64,000 nucleotides of DNA from Mixophyes australis (taxonomy: Eukaryota; Chordata; Amphibia; Anura; Limnodynastidae): contig JAVHZZ010000009.1 of the NCBI GenBank assembly GCA_036250195.1, positions 42,313,824 through 42,377,823 of the forward strand. The letters run 5' to 3'. Numbering within the stretch: position 1 is the first letter of the stretch; every line of letters begins with the position of its first letter. Positions 22,341 to 35,139 of the stretch are shown in pieces. The notes below the pieces were generated by a model. The model was not told the origin of the DNA, searched no databases, and saw only the letters and a list, made by a program, of their open reading frames with translations. The translations under genes were made by a program, and so were the position numbers.

Positions 22341-23959
22341 TCAGAACCCATGCAAAAAAAATATTTTATAAAATATTTTTGCCATTCTTAATACTATAAT
22401 CATTTATAAAAATGTTTCTTTTTTTAAAGAAAATGTTTTTTTTTATTTTTCCACATGAACTACATAAATCAGGATATTTTAATGCTTACTGTACATGAAA
22501 TGCATTTTTATAGCTTCTCTTACAAACACATGTTCTGGCACACTTACTTGTAGTCATCATTATCAGTCGTCACTTACACCTGATCTGTAGCTGGTGCAAT
22601 AATACAGCTAAAAAGCATGTACTTCAGAGATGACTTGAGTCATCTGCATCTGTGTAGCCATGACGTCTGCAAGCCGAACACCCCTTCCCACCCCCATTCC
22701 ACCATTCAAGTCGTACGCAGTTGTAAGTGTCAGTTGCGTTCGGACACAAATTGGTTGCTTTGGATAATACAACACTATGAGGAAGGATTTAAACAGTATC
22801 TAGTCCACCCATTCTACAAACAGCTTGGCGATGGTGTGACACCTGTGGTGGTTTTGTTTTCTGTGATGTTTGGCTGCAGAATCTTGTGGTGTTGATTAGT
22901 AGCAATAGTTGGAGTTGCTGCGTGGTAATAGTCTGTTTTGCTAGTAATATTTATTTCAGCACCCACCCTTTGGGGATGATGTCGATTTTTGGCAGCAGCG
23001 TGTATTTGGTACTGTTGTATGTGACATGGAACATGTGTACTGTGGGAAACTCCAGAATTATTACCTTTCTGCAATAACTCACTTCAGTTTAGTCTTTACA
23101 CTTTATACTTTTGATTTCCTTTTATGCTCACTTGATGCAGATCTAATAAATGTTCTGCTTTGTCTATAGCAAATGTGACCATGAAAGAAAAATGTTAACG
23201 GTTGTTCTAAGTATTATTTTTGACAGATATAATTCAACTTTTACTGCAAATATTTCCACCTTTGCTAGAAAATATTTAATATCAAGTCCTGTGTAAATGA
23301 AAGAAAGCACAGATATTTATCATCCTAACCATTATTATTTTTTAGCTCTAAATCCATGCCTCGGAAATCCAATACCATGGCTCTCTAGAGGGTAGTAGTT
23401 GGAACCTAGATGATCTCAGTATGTAGTAATAATGTGATGAGTCACAGCATGAAGCCCACTTCCATTTATGCAGCATCTATTGTTAACACTGAATTGTTTA
23501 TTTTTCATAATAACACAGTTATTGCAATTATCATGTATCAGGGGTTCTTAGCATTTCGGTTGTGTCCCAAAAATGTGTCTCTAGGACATTTCTGTTGTAT
23601 CTTAATGATCTCCTTTTGCAAAACCACTGTTCACTACCCAATGAAAAACTAATTATTATTGCTATTTACATATTATTTATTATGCATTTTTAATAGACAT
23701 AATATACACAACTCGTAGCCAATCAAAACATCACTCACAGAGAACTGAGCCATGAGTCTTGTAGCAGATTTAATCTGGGTCAGAGGCCAAAAATGGTTAT
23801 GAACACATCTTATCGCAATTTTATGAAAACACTATATAAAGTATCAAAATTATCCTCTTAAACCCAAGAAGCATGAAAAATACAAAATGTAGTATATATT
23901 AGCAAAGATTGACAGTTACATGTTTTGCATAACATTCTTTTGTATTTATATTTAAAAAG
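22341..23959. other. Intron between exons D and E, rest
   Basis: AT-rich. Open frames up to 92 codons have no domain. It ends in an acceptor with a poor pyrimidine tract (TATTTAAAAAG), unlike the other acceptors of the gene. Confidence 0.55.
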
Positions 23960-24072
23960 GAGCTGAATGCAATGTCACTTGTCTGGATGATGAAAGAAAG
24001 GAAGTGGTCATAATGCCATTAAATGTGACAGAAAGAAATCTTCAGCACTGGATGAATCCACTCAGAGTCCAG
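23960..24072 (+). CDS. PAPPA: Pappalysin exon E: CCP5 centre
   Basis: This 113-nt exon enters in phase 1 (G|GA = Gly) and reads GAECNVTCLDDERKEVVIMP, then LNVTERNLQHWMNPLRVQ. It leaves in phase 0 at GTTAGT. The segment is the long insert that makes pappalysin CCP5 larger than a standard module. Two sequons, NVT and NVT, are visible. The weak acceptor is offset by the exact frame fit and the strong family resemblance. Confidence 0.9.
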
Positions 24073-24239
24073 GTTAGTCATTAACCACTAGAGCGCTAAA
24101 TTGTGGGAGATGCCTCAGTAGGAAATGAATGAATTACAAAGTACTTTTTGGCATAATTATAAAGCCTGAAGAGGGGGCAACCAAGAGATATATATTTAAG
24201 AAGAAGAAAGTGAAGGAAAGGAAGGGAGATTGGCGTGAT

Positions 24240-24281
24240 GAACAAGGGAATAGGGTGATGAAACACCCTATTCCCTTGTTC
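24240..24281. repeat. Perfect 18-bp hairpin
   Basis: Arms GAACAAGGGAATAGGGTG (24240-24257) and CACCCTATTCCCTTGTTC (24264-24281) pair perfectly around a 6-nt loop. It lies 168 nt after the exon E donor. No known RNA family was recognised. Confidence 0.9.
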
Positions 24282-24899
24282 AAGGGATGAAATGGGATAG
24301 GTTTGGGAAGTAAGTGACTGAGGGTCAAAGTGATTTTTTCCTTATTGTAAGGCAAAAATAGCAATAATGATTAAGTATAGGAGAAGGAATGCCTGGCTGG
24401 GATGAAGCATAGGATGAGGATGTAATGCGCTTTCCTCTAAGTAACTCCATACTGTCTGGTTTGGCAAATGAACAGACAGTAAAATTTTACTTTGATGTGA
24501 AGGGGTAAGAAATGTAAGGAGGTACTATGTTCCCTTGGCATTGAGAATGGGATGAATAAAACCCCTGGCATGCAGCGAAAATCTCTCTCCTGATTGTTTT
24601 GGAATGGGAGGAAAATTCAAAACCCAAAACTAGCCTCAAACTGTCTTTTGTTTTTTTTAAATCCTTCAAAATGCATTATCCAAGAATTATTATCACTGAT
24701 TTCATAGTATCATGAGGTTTTAAGTGAAAGGTAACCCAGTTAATGTGAACATAAATTTGAAGTGGGGTCAGCTCTACAATACTTATCAGCAGCTTGCTTA
24801 AAATGTACTTGGGCTTAATATTTAATACGTAAGTATTAATTAATTTCTCACAAATCTTGTCTAAAGCAGTTATTCTTTATTTTACTACTGGAAAAGGAG

Positions 24900-26255
24900 G
24901 TTTATTTTGAACATGAAAAATAAAAACAGTGTTGGCATAAAAAAGACTTTGACCTGTAAAATCTCTCCCCATTTTGCATTTGTCCACCCCAATCTGGGAA
25001 ACCTGCAAATCCCACCTATTAGCACAAACTTTATTTCTTGCTATGCTGCCATCATGGGACAACCCAGACACAACCCCCAGCCCTATCACGCACCTACTCT
25101 CTAACCTAGCTCAGATTTGGAATACGATTTGTTACTGGCTCCTTGGGCAGGGTCTCCTTCCTTTCCTTCAAAGCTCTACAAACTAAATATTCAAAACTTA
25201 ATCAAAATGTTTTTGAGCATTTACAGGTGAGACATTTCGAAGGCATAATACTGTTGGACGCGGTCCTCAGTGGGTTGACCTCTTTGGATGCATTTCCTTC
25301 CCCTAATGAAAATGTATGATTTCATCCCTATATGGAACCTTAGTAGATTTTGACCTGGGACATAGGGTAAACATGTTAGAGAGAATGAGAGAGGGACTTC
25401 ACTCTTTCCACTTTCCCCTCCCCCCGAAGGAGAACTATTGGGAGATATTCAGAGAAAAAAAATGCCACCAGCTCAATTTCCACCTAAATTTGAAACAAAA
25501 AAACTATCGGATTGAATTTTAGCTGTGACAAGCTTGCTATAATGTACAACTCCTTCACATATGGCTCCTGGAGGTAGTTTGGACAAACTGGAATGTTCCT
25601 GCATATCTGGTGGCCTTGACCTAAGATTTCCTCTTTCTGAGACAAGGTGGTCCAGGACCTCCTCTCCTTGCTCCTTCTCTGTCCTGTCCAACAGAACCCT
25701 GGTCCTTCTTCCTCTGTTACCCCTACAGCATGCAGATAAACACTCTACATAATTAGCATCCCACATCCTAGTTGCCACCAAATGCCTCATTGCTAAGACA
25801 TGGAATCACCCCTTGTTTCTTTTCGGAAGTCATATATCTGGTTTTTTAAATCGTATAGAGAAAGTCCACCAGGTTTGGGTTCCATGGCTCTTTCAAAAAA
25901 GATAACACCTAGAAAGCCTCCACCTTACATCACTATTACAAAGCCCCACCTGTGGTTAATGTCTCTTGTACTATACAAAACATCTATACATCATTTCTGG
26001 ATACCATGGTGATGATCAGACATCCCCCTCCCCATTCCCCAGACATGATAACAACACAAGACTTGATGTTTATATTATGATTTTTTCGTTTTTTGTGTAA
26101 ATCATTATTATTCTTAGATGCATGCTTTCTTTCAACTGTTTTCATATATTTTCGTAAATTTTCAGATCCTCTACGCATGTACTCTAATGACCTTGTTTTC
26201 TATGTGTGGATGTTTGTATCTGAAATTAGATAATTGAAATTAAAATAAAAAAGAT
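24900..26255 (+). mobile_element. Decayed L1/Tx1-type LINE 3' part
   Basis: Scattered frames recall the ORF2 C-terminus: PISTNFISCYAAIMGQP, then a Trp-rich stretch and LVATKCLIAKTWNH near 25765-25815. The 3' end is A-rich with AATTAAAATAAAAAAG. Many stops and frameshifts are present and the borders are approximate. It is older than the copy at 1844. Confidence 0.55.
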
Positions 26256-26529
26256 TTGAGAGAACTACATTATTATATGCAAGAGTCTTATTAGTAGTTA
26301 TTTCCATTTGTTTGAGGATGAAAAGCAAAAAAAAATAAAATTAATACACAACAGAAACTTTATTAAAAGGTAGAGATAACTGTTCCCTCTAATTTGAAAC
26401 CACATTGGCAGGGATACCACGTAATCTGAGTTTTTTTCTGGAATTGTCCTTTCAGCAATTAGTTCCATAGTGGGTACCCCTTTTGTTCGAATAATCTAAG
26501 ACAATTTTGTGAGATGGTCAGCTAGGATG

Positions 26530-26875
26530 TAGTCAGTGATTTGGAGAGAGACAAAGCAACCAAAGTCCATAGTACATAGACTTCTGCCTCACAGCACTGG
26601 GGTCATGAGTTCAATTCCCGACCATGGTCTTATCTGTGAGGAGTTTGTATGTTCTGCCCGTTTTTGCGTGGGTTTCCTCCGGGTGCTCTGGTTTCCTCCC
26701 ACACTCCAAAAACATACTGGTAGGTTAATTGGCTGCTAACAAATTGACCCTAGTCTGTGTCTGTCTGTGTCTGTCCAATGGGGCAGGGACTAATGTGAGC
26801 GAGTTCTCTGTACAGCGCTGCGGAATTAGTGGCGCTATATAAATAAATGGTGATGATAATGATGATGATAGACAG
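26530..26875 (+). mobile_element. tRNA-derived SINE with conserved central block
   Basis: The head contains a B-box-like GAGTTCAATTCCCGACCATG (tRNA-type promoter element). A central block follows, GCGTGGGTTTCCTCCGGGTG and TTCCTCCCACACTCCAAAAA, known from widespread vertebrate SINEs. The tail is CAGCGCTGCGGAATTAGTGG with TATATAAATAAATGG and (GAT)n. The tail is shared with 12005-12072. V-SINE is a possible class name. It is not a functional tRNA gene. Confidence 0.75.
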
Positions 26876-26999
26876 TGAACCACCAGGGATGAGTTGGTAT
26901 GAGGATGAACAGAGTGCAAGCAAACCCAGAGAAGAGGATCATGTCATCTTATTTTAGGCACATGTAAAATATAAAGGAATATATTTCTGAACATCTTGT

Positions 27000-28960
27000 T
27001 TAAAATTTGACCACAGAAAGAGATGGGAGTTATTGCATCTTCTGAATCTCTAAATACCCAGCAAGTCTGAAGTCATTCCAACTTCATGTTGGACACTAAA
27101 GTCAATGACAATTGTGGACAGAAGCCATATACGAAAACTAGATGAATATCTTGGGGAGTGATTGGAAAATGAATCAATCTTGTTTCCATATTTAATTAAA
27201 AAATTAGACATTCCTTCTATCAAGGAGCCCCTATAGAGTTCCTTTCAGGTAGAATGATACATTTAGAATTATCCTCCAGGGGGAGCTCAGAAAATGTCCT
27301 GGAAGAGGCAAGACTATACCATTTCTTAATCCAGTTAATCCAGGTGGATTTATGATTACGGATGTAAATTGAGAAAAAATAGTCCACCTGGATTGAAATG
27401 GGGATAACACTTTGGCAGCAGAGATGATAAATAGCTTCTTCTAAGAAATGTCTCCACTCTATAAAGGCACGCTTAAGGGCTCATTTTTTTTCTGATGAAG
27501 ACATTAGACAGATAAAGTAAGGTAACAAAATAAGCGTGCAGCTTAGTTCTTCTTGGCAGATTATGTACCCAAGGAACCGAATTTCTGTCTGCTCAAAATC
27601 AGGTTTCCACAATTTAATGTGTATTGATGATTTCAAAGTAGTTCAAGGACTGCGCAGATCTTTTGGCATAGTTCCCTAGGACTATCTGATTAGATAGTAA
27701 TTAGCATCCAGATAAGCAATAAGATATTGGACCCTAAAGTCTCTAAAGTGGCATCCCTATTTAAAAAAAAAAAGAAGGGTTCACCTGTAGATGTGGGATG
27801 TATGAAATGCTGAATGAGAATAAATGATAATAATTTCTCATCCGCTATTCTCCAGAAGGAAAATAGATTTGACCAAAGGAAATTGTTGTTCTAGTTAGCA
27901 GTTGTATTGGCTGATGAACAGTTGTATGGGATGAGAAAGCAATGTATCTGTTTTCTTGTCACTACAAACATCCTAGAATTCTCTGTACTGTGGAGACAAT
28001 TTAACAATATTTTTTGGCAGACAGTCCAGAAACCTGTATATTCTCAGATAGTGGAGAATTTCACTGAAAATACATTGTATGCCACTGTGGAGGATAATAT
28101 GTTGAACTCTTTGGGAGAGGAAGTCAGGTTAAAAATTCATTGTGATCTGTTTAATAACTAATTCTTGTTGTACAGCATTCACGAGGAACGTGTCCTGAGG
28201 ACAAATAGGACCTATCAACTGTTTCCATATCAACAGGTGTTGATTTAGTTCTGCATTTAATGTTAATATCAGGTGCAAACACTATATATCCATTAAATGA
28301 TATAAAGGAACCTGGTGAAGCCTAATCTAAAATGTATTGGAATGCTAAAAATGAGATTCAGTAGGTAATATCTTTTTACACTAAACCAGGTGAGTGATGG
28401 AAAGAATTAATCTGTTCCTTATTATGAGACGAGGTTATAATTCTGCAGACTTTATTTGCACAGTTAACAGTATAATGCCCCAAATCTCCACAAAAAAGGC
28501 AAAGAATATCAGCACAGCATATCATCATTAGCTGGCGAATAGCTTCAATTTGCATTTGCTCTGGAAAATTTGTTTTGAAATATTCTATGCAGAATGATAG
28601 TAACATATGCACATGCCATCACTAGTTACCAGAGATCTCATCTTTATTCTTTTTGGTCAGTAAGCCTTTGTTTACATGGTTGGAGAACTGTTTAAATATA
28701 TTTTGTAGTTTCTATTGTAGTAAGTTCATCTCTAGCTTGTTCAGAAAGGCCCAGATGAAATGGACCTTCCGAAGCCTCTAGATTCAATGTGGCAGCAGAA
28801 ATCCACCAACAGAATTCAGCTGTATTTTCTGGAACTGAACTATTTTATTGGAGTTTAATAGCATCAGGTGGTCAAAACTTGATCCATAAGTGGTAAAATG
28901 AACTTGATATTTCGTCATTTCCATTATTGATACATAATTCTTCCACCTACATTTGTCATT
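27000..28960 (-). pseudogene. Ty3/gypsy relic, gag zinc knuckle and RT pieces
   Basis: Read on the minus strand, gag comes first. Frame 28612-28376 contains CLFCGDLGHYTVNC, a CX2CX4HX4C nucleocapsid zinc knuckle. Pol pieces follow at lower coordinates. LPKNIVKLSPQYREF (about 28030) resembles the start of gypsy reverse transcriptase. FEQTEIRFLGYIIC (about 27590) is the conserved motif after the RT active site. The YxDD core itself is not legible, and stops are frequent. The order gag to pol on the minus strand is consistent with one element. Confidence 0.7.
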
Positions 28961-29105
28961 CTTAAATATCTTTTTGATAGGTTAAATAAATTATGTAGCT
29001 CACAATACTTAGTACCACAAAATGTTGCAATTGAGCCATTTTCTGTCTTATCGTAGCTAGTGGATTTGTTCTAGCGAACGTTGATGTTGCTGGCTAGTTT
29101 ATTCT

Positions 29106-29330
29106 GTCACGATCTGGGATCAGGAGTCCTGTGGCTGGGATAGATGGTAGAGTTTAGGAAAGCAGAACAGTAGTTAGTAAGGAGAGCAGATTCAGTACAC
29201 GGGTCAGCAACAAGTATGACAGGAGAGAGGCAAAAGCATAGTTGGAAATAGACCAAGTTCAGTACACAAATAAGGAAACAGTATTGGAAAGTCAGACAAA
29301 TAAATAACAGGAGTGTCAAGACTCCAAATT
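29106..29330 (-). mobile_element. Possible antisense gypsy LTR fragment
   Basis: TGTCACGATCTGGGATCAGG at 29106 is the inverse of a typical gypsy LTR end (...GTGACA). It lies just beyond the presumed gag start of the minus-strand gypsy relic. The far end cannot be placed because microsatellite DNA follows. Confidence 0.4.
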
Positions 29331-29346
29331 GTTGTGTGTGTGTGTG

Positions 29347-29442
<96 letters not shown>
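29331..29442. repeat. (TG)n/(TA)n microsatellite
   Basis: Alternating GT and AT tracts. Long open frames on both strands here are artefacts of the dinucleotide repeat. Confidence 0.97.
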
Positions 29443-29444
<2 letters not shown>

Positions 29445-32324
29445 TATACACATGATTTGTTCAAACAACAGTCCAGGGTGGGCTGACAACATACAGCATA
29501 GATCTAAACTATGTCTAGTTTATTATGATTGACTTAGCAATGGTACATATAGGGGCTGGTGTATGTGCATGGCTACAAAGTGCGCTGCTTATGCAATCTT
29601 GCGTGATTCTGGCTCTTATGCTAAACTGAGCCTAGTGAGTGGGATGGGAGCGGGATGGGGCATCCAAACATTGACCAAGTATAGTAAAGTTAACCTGGTG
29701 AGATATTATTCTGAGATCGAATACACACATCAGAACGCCGATGTGCTTTTCACTGTGATTGCTTTATCCAGGTGCGCGTCGGCAGGTAGTTAGCAAGGTA
29801 GTTAGCAAATCATCCCCTCCAACTCATTACTATAAGGAGTCATAAGCAGAGAATCGGCTGCTGTCCCTAAAAATTATTAGAGCGATTATAAATAGCTAAT
29901 ACCTATTGCTAAAGATCAGACTAGGGATAATATATCCTAAAAATGGGTTTTATTGTAAGGGAAAATTATACAAATATATTCTATTTCTACTATAAAAACT
30001 ACAATAGACACACAAACAGATATTTTCTGGTACATATGAGCATCTAGGTATAACAATAAAGAGAAGCTCTATTCATGTAATAAGAGGTCTTAGAATACAC
30101 ACAGTATTTTTAACCACACTTCACTTTATTTTATATTTTGCTGTTTTTATACAACACAATTTTTATTATAAGTGTCAATAAAAGTTACATTTTATTTAGA
30201 ATCTTGAGTTATAAAATACTCTACAATTGATTGAGTGTGGGACTGCAGTGCACCACATTGGAAGACAGTTTTCTTTTTTCTTCTGTTTGCCGTTGTGACA
30301 TTTTCTCTAACTGGTTGATCCAAGCATTTTGTCATTTGAAATGACAAATGATATCTATGGAAACAAATGAATGACTATTCAACATAGCTAATAACACATC
30401 TGTGAGTAGCAGTCTGCTTGGACAGACACTAGTGCGACATTAATATCTAAAAAGTATAATGTCACACGGCTCCAGCTTCTTCAGCACAGGGCTGAATTAC
30501 CTATGGAATTTGAGCCGCGAAAACAATCACCACCCATGCCCGAGTCACAAGTGTAAGATGCGTCTGAATCTCCATATGGATGTAGACATATGCAATTTTT
30601 GTGCACATGTGCAGTATGGAAAAGCATATCTTATGCTAAACAAATTGTTGTAGATCAAACTCTTCATTAGCCCCTGTGTGGGGAGTCCAGTATCAAGCAT
30701 AGCAGTGTTTTTGGGCCCAAGTGTAATTTGGTTTTGGAGATATAGGAGACAAAGCATGCCTTAGTACTAATTACTTGGGCTGTACTGGCTGTGAGACAAC
30801 TTCATTCCCATTACTACCATATAATGTCAAATGTTCATTACATATAGTACTAATGTCCAGCATATGCAGTTCCCAAGCAAAACAGCCTCATGCTCAGCAC
30901 AATCACATGGGGGCAGATTCAATGCCCTGTGTTGTTCTTTAGAACAACGCGGGCCGCGCACTTTTACCGTTACTGCGGTAATTTTGATGTGGATAAATAC
31001 ACTTACACTAGATATACACTTCAATGCCCATTATAACAGACTCATACTCATCACAATTGCAGTTTACAGACATACCCATACACAGCACAACTGCATCATA
31101 TACAGCCCCATGCAAGAAATGTACACATAGAGCAACAGTTCTTTGAAAAACAACATAATTCAGTGAGGATAGTGCTTTGGATTGCACTGTAAAATCTTCA
31201 CCCACTTCATCATATTACTGTGAGTGCAGCAGGGTTAAAGGTGAGCGAGGTAAAAGGCGCATTGAGTGACAGGAAATTGATATTGCTCTTTGTCAAGGTT
31301 AGTGTTGCTCCATTAGTATATGTTTGATTCAGATTATGGTTGCATGGATCATGGTCTAGTTAGCTTAGTGGGGGTGGCCTTGTGTCCCCATTTTTCAGTT
31401 TGGAATGTTGGATGGTAACCTGTAGTTAACAATCACATATAACATATGATCAATCTAGGGTGGCCCAATAAAAGCAAGCACTTCCATATACAGTATATGT
31501 TGTATATACCATAAACTTAAAAACTTGTTCAAGTGTCAACAAATGTGCACAGGAATACAAGAAAGATTGAATGTAAAGCTGTGAGTATTACAATAGTATC
31601 TTCAACTTCTAATTCCTCATATGATGTTAGTTCTTTTACTGGTTTGGCCTAAAAGGATGTTTTTGCGGCTTGCGCATTAAAGGAAAACAAAAATTACAGT
31701 ATTAAACCAACCATTAGTATAGAAATTTTCTTTCTGTACAATATGGTCAGAGAAAACGTTGTGACATATTCAGGAAATAGAGAATTGTTGCAAGTGGCCC
31801 TGGCACCTGGCATATTTCACTAAATCTAATGATGGAATCAGATTGTTTTACAATGCTGATGTCATCCTATTACTGGGCTTGATGTCTATTACTTCCAGAC
31901 ATAGGACAGTTTGAGTGGCTGCATGAAAATAAATTAGGTGCAACTTACTGAGCTGATGAGGGAATTTTAATGCATCATGAGTCATCTGGAGTCACCCCCT
32001 TCTCCGACCTTAGTTGTTCTCATTTATTCTCTTCATTTTCAAAGAAATAGTCATGTGGTGGTGTAGCTGACTCACAAAGGACAAATCAATTTAAGTATTA
32101 AATGCCAACTATCATATATAGCAGTACCTACAGCAAGCTGTAAGATCTAGCAACGTTAACACATATTAGTGCAAACCAGGGCTTGTACAAGTTGGAAACA
32201 CTGTCCTGTCCGACAGCCATTTGATAACAAGTAATTGTAAAATAAAGACAAACTCTTGTGTATTGGCCTTTATGTGCTTTCATTACTATCTTGCACAGAG
32301 ATCGTAATTTGTTAATATTTCTTA
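29443..32324. other. Intron, mostly unrecognised
   Basis: A tandem 13-mer GGTAGTTAGCAAG lies at about 29785-29810. A truncated Harbinger-like end (GGGGGCAGATTCAATGCCC, CGTTACTGCGGTAAT) is at 30909-30995. No exon was recognised. Confidence 0.5.
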
Positions 32325-32455
32325 AGGGTATAAATTACACTAAAACCATAGTATCCAATTATAAATTTGGATTAATTGTCTATCTTGCACTAAACAAATA
32401 AAAGCTACCTGCTAATTGGTTACTATGGTTTTAGTGCAGAATTACACCTTTGAGC
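32325..32455. repeat. Imperfect inverted repeat
   Basis: ATTACACTAAAACCATAGTA at the left pairs with TACTATGGTTTTAGTGCAG at the right, with CCAATTA/TAATTGG continuing the stem. Probably a small palindromic MITE of unassigned family. Confidence 0.7.
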
Positions 32456-33283
32456 AATGTTAATAAATAACCCTCAATTTTTTATAAATATGCCTTTATG
32501 ATATTGGATAAAATCAGTATGCTTTAGAGCTAATTAGATTATCATAACAAATTTGATAACGTTATAGGATAAAACATATTAAAAATGACATATAACCTGT
32601 GCAATAGTGGCAAAGGATATTTGTACAGTGTGTTTACAGATATCATTTCCAGGGTTTTGTATTAGCAGTAACACAAAAACAAGCTATTTTGCAGAAAATG
32701 CGTGTGTGGGTTCTGTATTTGTGTTTCGGTTTGTATTAATTTGAAGGACATAGCTCTTAGATTAGGTCTTTCATTCAGAAAAGCAGATAAATGAATCTTT
32801 AAAGAAAAGTTGTAAAAATGTTAAAAGTAGTTACCTGTTCTTTTATGAGTTTTATGTACATTTTTTTTATTGTAGAGCTTTGTGCTTCATGGGTTCAAAG
32901 TTGTGCTTGTTTTCAACAGAAATAGAGCCATTTCCTTTTGAGACAGGAAGTGTTCAGTGAAGACTGCAAAAAGAATAAGATGTTTATCCTCTTTTCTTTT
33001 TGTCATTCTACTTTTTTTTCAATATTAAACCATATTTTTTGTCATATCATGGAGAGGTACATCATATGGAGGAAACAGAGTTGAACACATGTGGGGCGTA
33101 ATTTGCTCTAAAAACAAAACACCCATAAAAATAGCATATATATATATACCCTATGTTGAGTCCCAGGCATCTCAAGAAGCATCCACTTCTGTACCTATAG
33201 CACCAGGCTTATGTCAGACATACATTCACCCACATACGCATATACACAATCAGTTTATAAGCACTAGAAATGTTTGTTAACAT

Positions 33284-33480
33284 CATACTTCCCCACTCTC
33301 CCAGAATTTCCTCGAGACTCCCAAATTCTGGGTAGGTGTCCCAGGAGAATAAACCAGTCTCCCGCATCTTTCACACTTCTTAGTAAAGTGGACAGGATGA
33401 GTTTCTCCTTGACGCAATTAATTGTGAAACGCGTTATTTTGTACCCGCCACCCCACTCAAAATGGCACAATCCCCCCTTA
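33284..33480. repeat. Diverged CATACTTGCCAAC-family fragment
   Basis: CATACTTCCCCACTCTCCCAG and AATTCTGGGTAGGTGTCCCA follow the family terminus of 7556-7846 with many differences. The right end is lost. Confidence 0.55.
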
Positions 33481-34639
33481 GTCTTCACACCCCAAATCAA
33501 CTCTGAGAAAGAAAGTAGTTTAAAAAACACACGCACACAAAATCCTGTAATATATGCATGATGAACACAGAAAGCACCTAATGACATCGGTGCCTATCTG
33601 CCTCTCCAGTCATAAGGAGGTGAAAATGTCAGATGCGCGCATATACATGTTCTCTCTTTGTGGTGATGCTCAGTGCACATTTTTGGGAATCCTATTTTAG
33701 CAGGATTACAACACTTTTTTCCATTAGATTACATTTCTAGAACGAGTGTAGTGTTTAATGTCATTTTGGCCATATTAAGCAGCCTACATAGTACGTTATA
33801 CCTTTTATTGAAAAATTAAGAAAAAGCTTGTATTTTTTTTGATGTCCACACATATGATAAATAATTTATTTATTGAAAGAGAAATATTTATTTATATTCC
33901 TTTCTCACACATTATTTTATATATAGACAGTCAAACTGTTTCTGCAGTGGTCACTTAAGTGTAGAAATTGTTCCATTTAATTGAATTCTTGCAAAAGAAC
34001 CCACTATGAAAGCCACAAACTGGTGGTGAAATGCGTTGTAAACAATCTCTACATTAAAGTATTTTATATCATGCAAGATTAAATGTTATCTTTAAAGAAA
34101 TAAACCAATACCTAATTTTTCTATTATGCTAAATGTATCCAGATTTGTACTTGTAAGTGTAAGTGCTGACTAATGTTATTTTTGCATTCATGTAGTGCAT
34201 TTATGTTACCACGCAGCTAGTCCCCATGAGAGTGCAGATGAGGCTGAACGCGGGTCTGTTATATATAGCTTTTACTCTGAGCTCTACTTGTTGAAGCTTT
34301 AATTCAATAAGAAAGCAGTGAAAAATTCTAAAGTGTATGCAAAATTCTTATATGTATACTGAATAATTAACTGAGCTGCCGAGGACATTTTTTTCTTATA
34401 ATATACTTTTGTAGATTTTTAAAAACAAGAGAGAGTGAAGACAATGAGTTAAACACATAGCGGTCTACCATATCTATGAACAATCACCAAGTGTTCATGT
34501 TAGTTTTCATTTCAAATCACAATGATAAGAAATGAATTAACATAGCAATTTATTAAAACTGATTATCTGGAACAGCGGCTCCAACAGGATTCTGTCCTTG
34601 CGAAAAATCTATAGTAACTAACATGTTCTTAAAAGCATG

Positions 34640-34915
34640 GCTGAATTTGCGATGGGGCAAGCACGACACCAGTATGGGAGGGATCCAAAGATTACTTTCC
34701 CGCGATGCTCTCCCCATAGGTTATAACGGCGGCTACCAGGGTCAAGCTCCAAATTTTGGAGCTTGATAAATATGGCAACTGGATTTGTACTTGAAGAGGT
34801 TTTGACCGCAATAGATATCTCCAATATCTGCTGCATTCCTCTATTTATAAATAGCCTTGAAACTTGCAAATGCAACAATTTAAACCTCTTTGGAGGTTTA
34901 TAAATAGGCCCCATA
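34640..34915. repeat. Possible MITE remnant ending TTTATAAATAGGCCCC
   Basis: The right edge TTTATAAATAGGCCCC resembles a MITE terminus. Small internal inverted parts (CTCCAAATTTTGGAG at about 34747) are visible. No left terminus was found. Confidence 0.35.
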
Positions 34916-35139
34916 TAGGTATTAGAGCAAAGGAACTAATTAAGAGTAATATGTACACAGTAGGAATTAATATGTAAGACAGAAGTATACAAGCCTTAAG
35001 GTTGACAGGGTGCAATGACATCAATAAAAGTTAGCAAGAGATAATACAGAAAGACTATAGTCATGGCATTAAAGCATGTAGTGAACATATTTGGGTTCTG
35101 ATTGGTAAGGACCCCCAGAGAATGTGGAATTTACCACAT

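Noticed and set aside
26590..26640. Possible tRNA gene
   Set aside because: A B-box-like sequence is present, but it is the head of a SINE with the usual central block and tail. No cloverleaf with a proper acceptor stem was seen.
29107..29532. Ile/Tyr-rich frames on both strands
   Set aside because: Created by TA/TG microsatellite; the same holds at 49459-49777 and 55978-56379.
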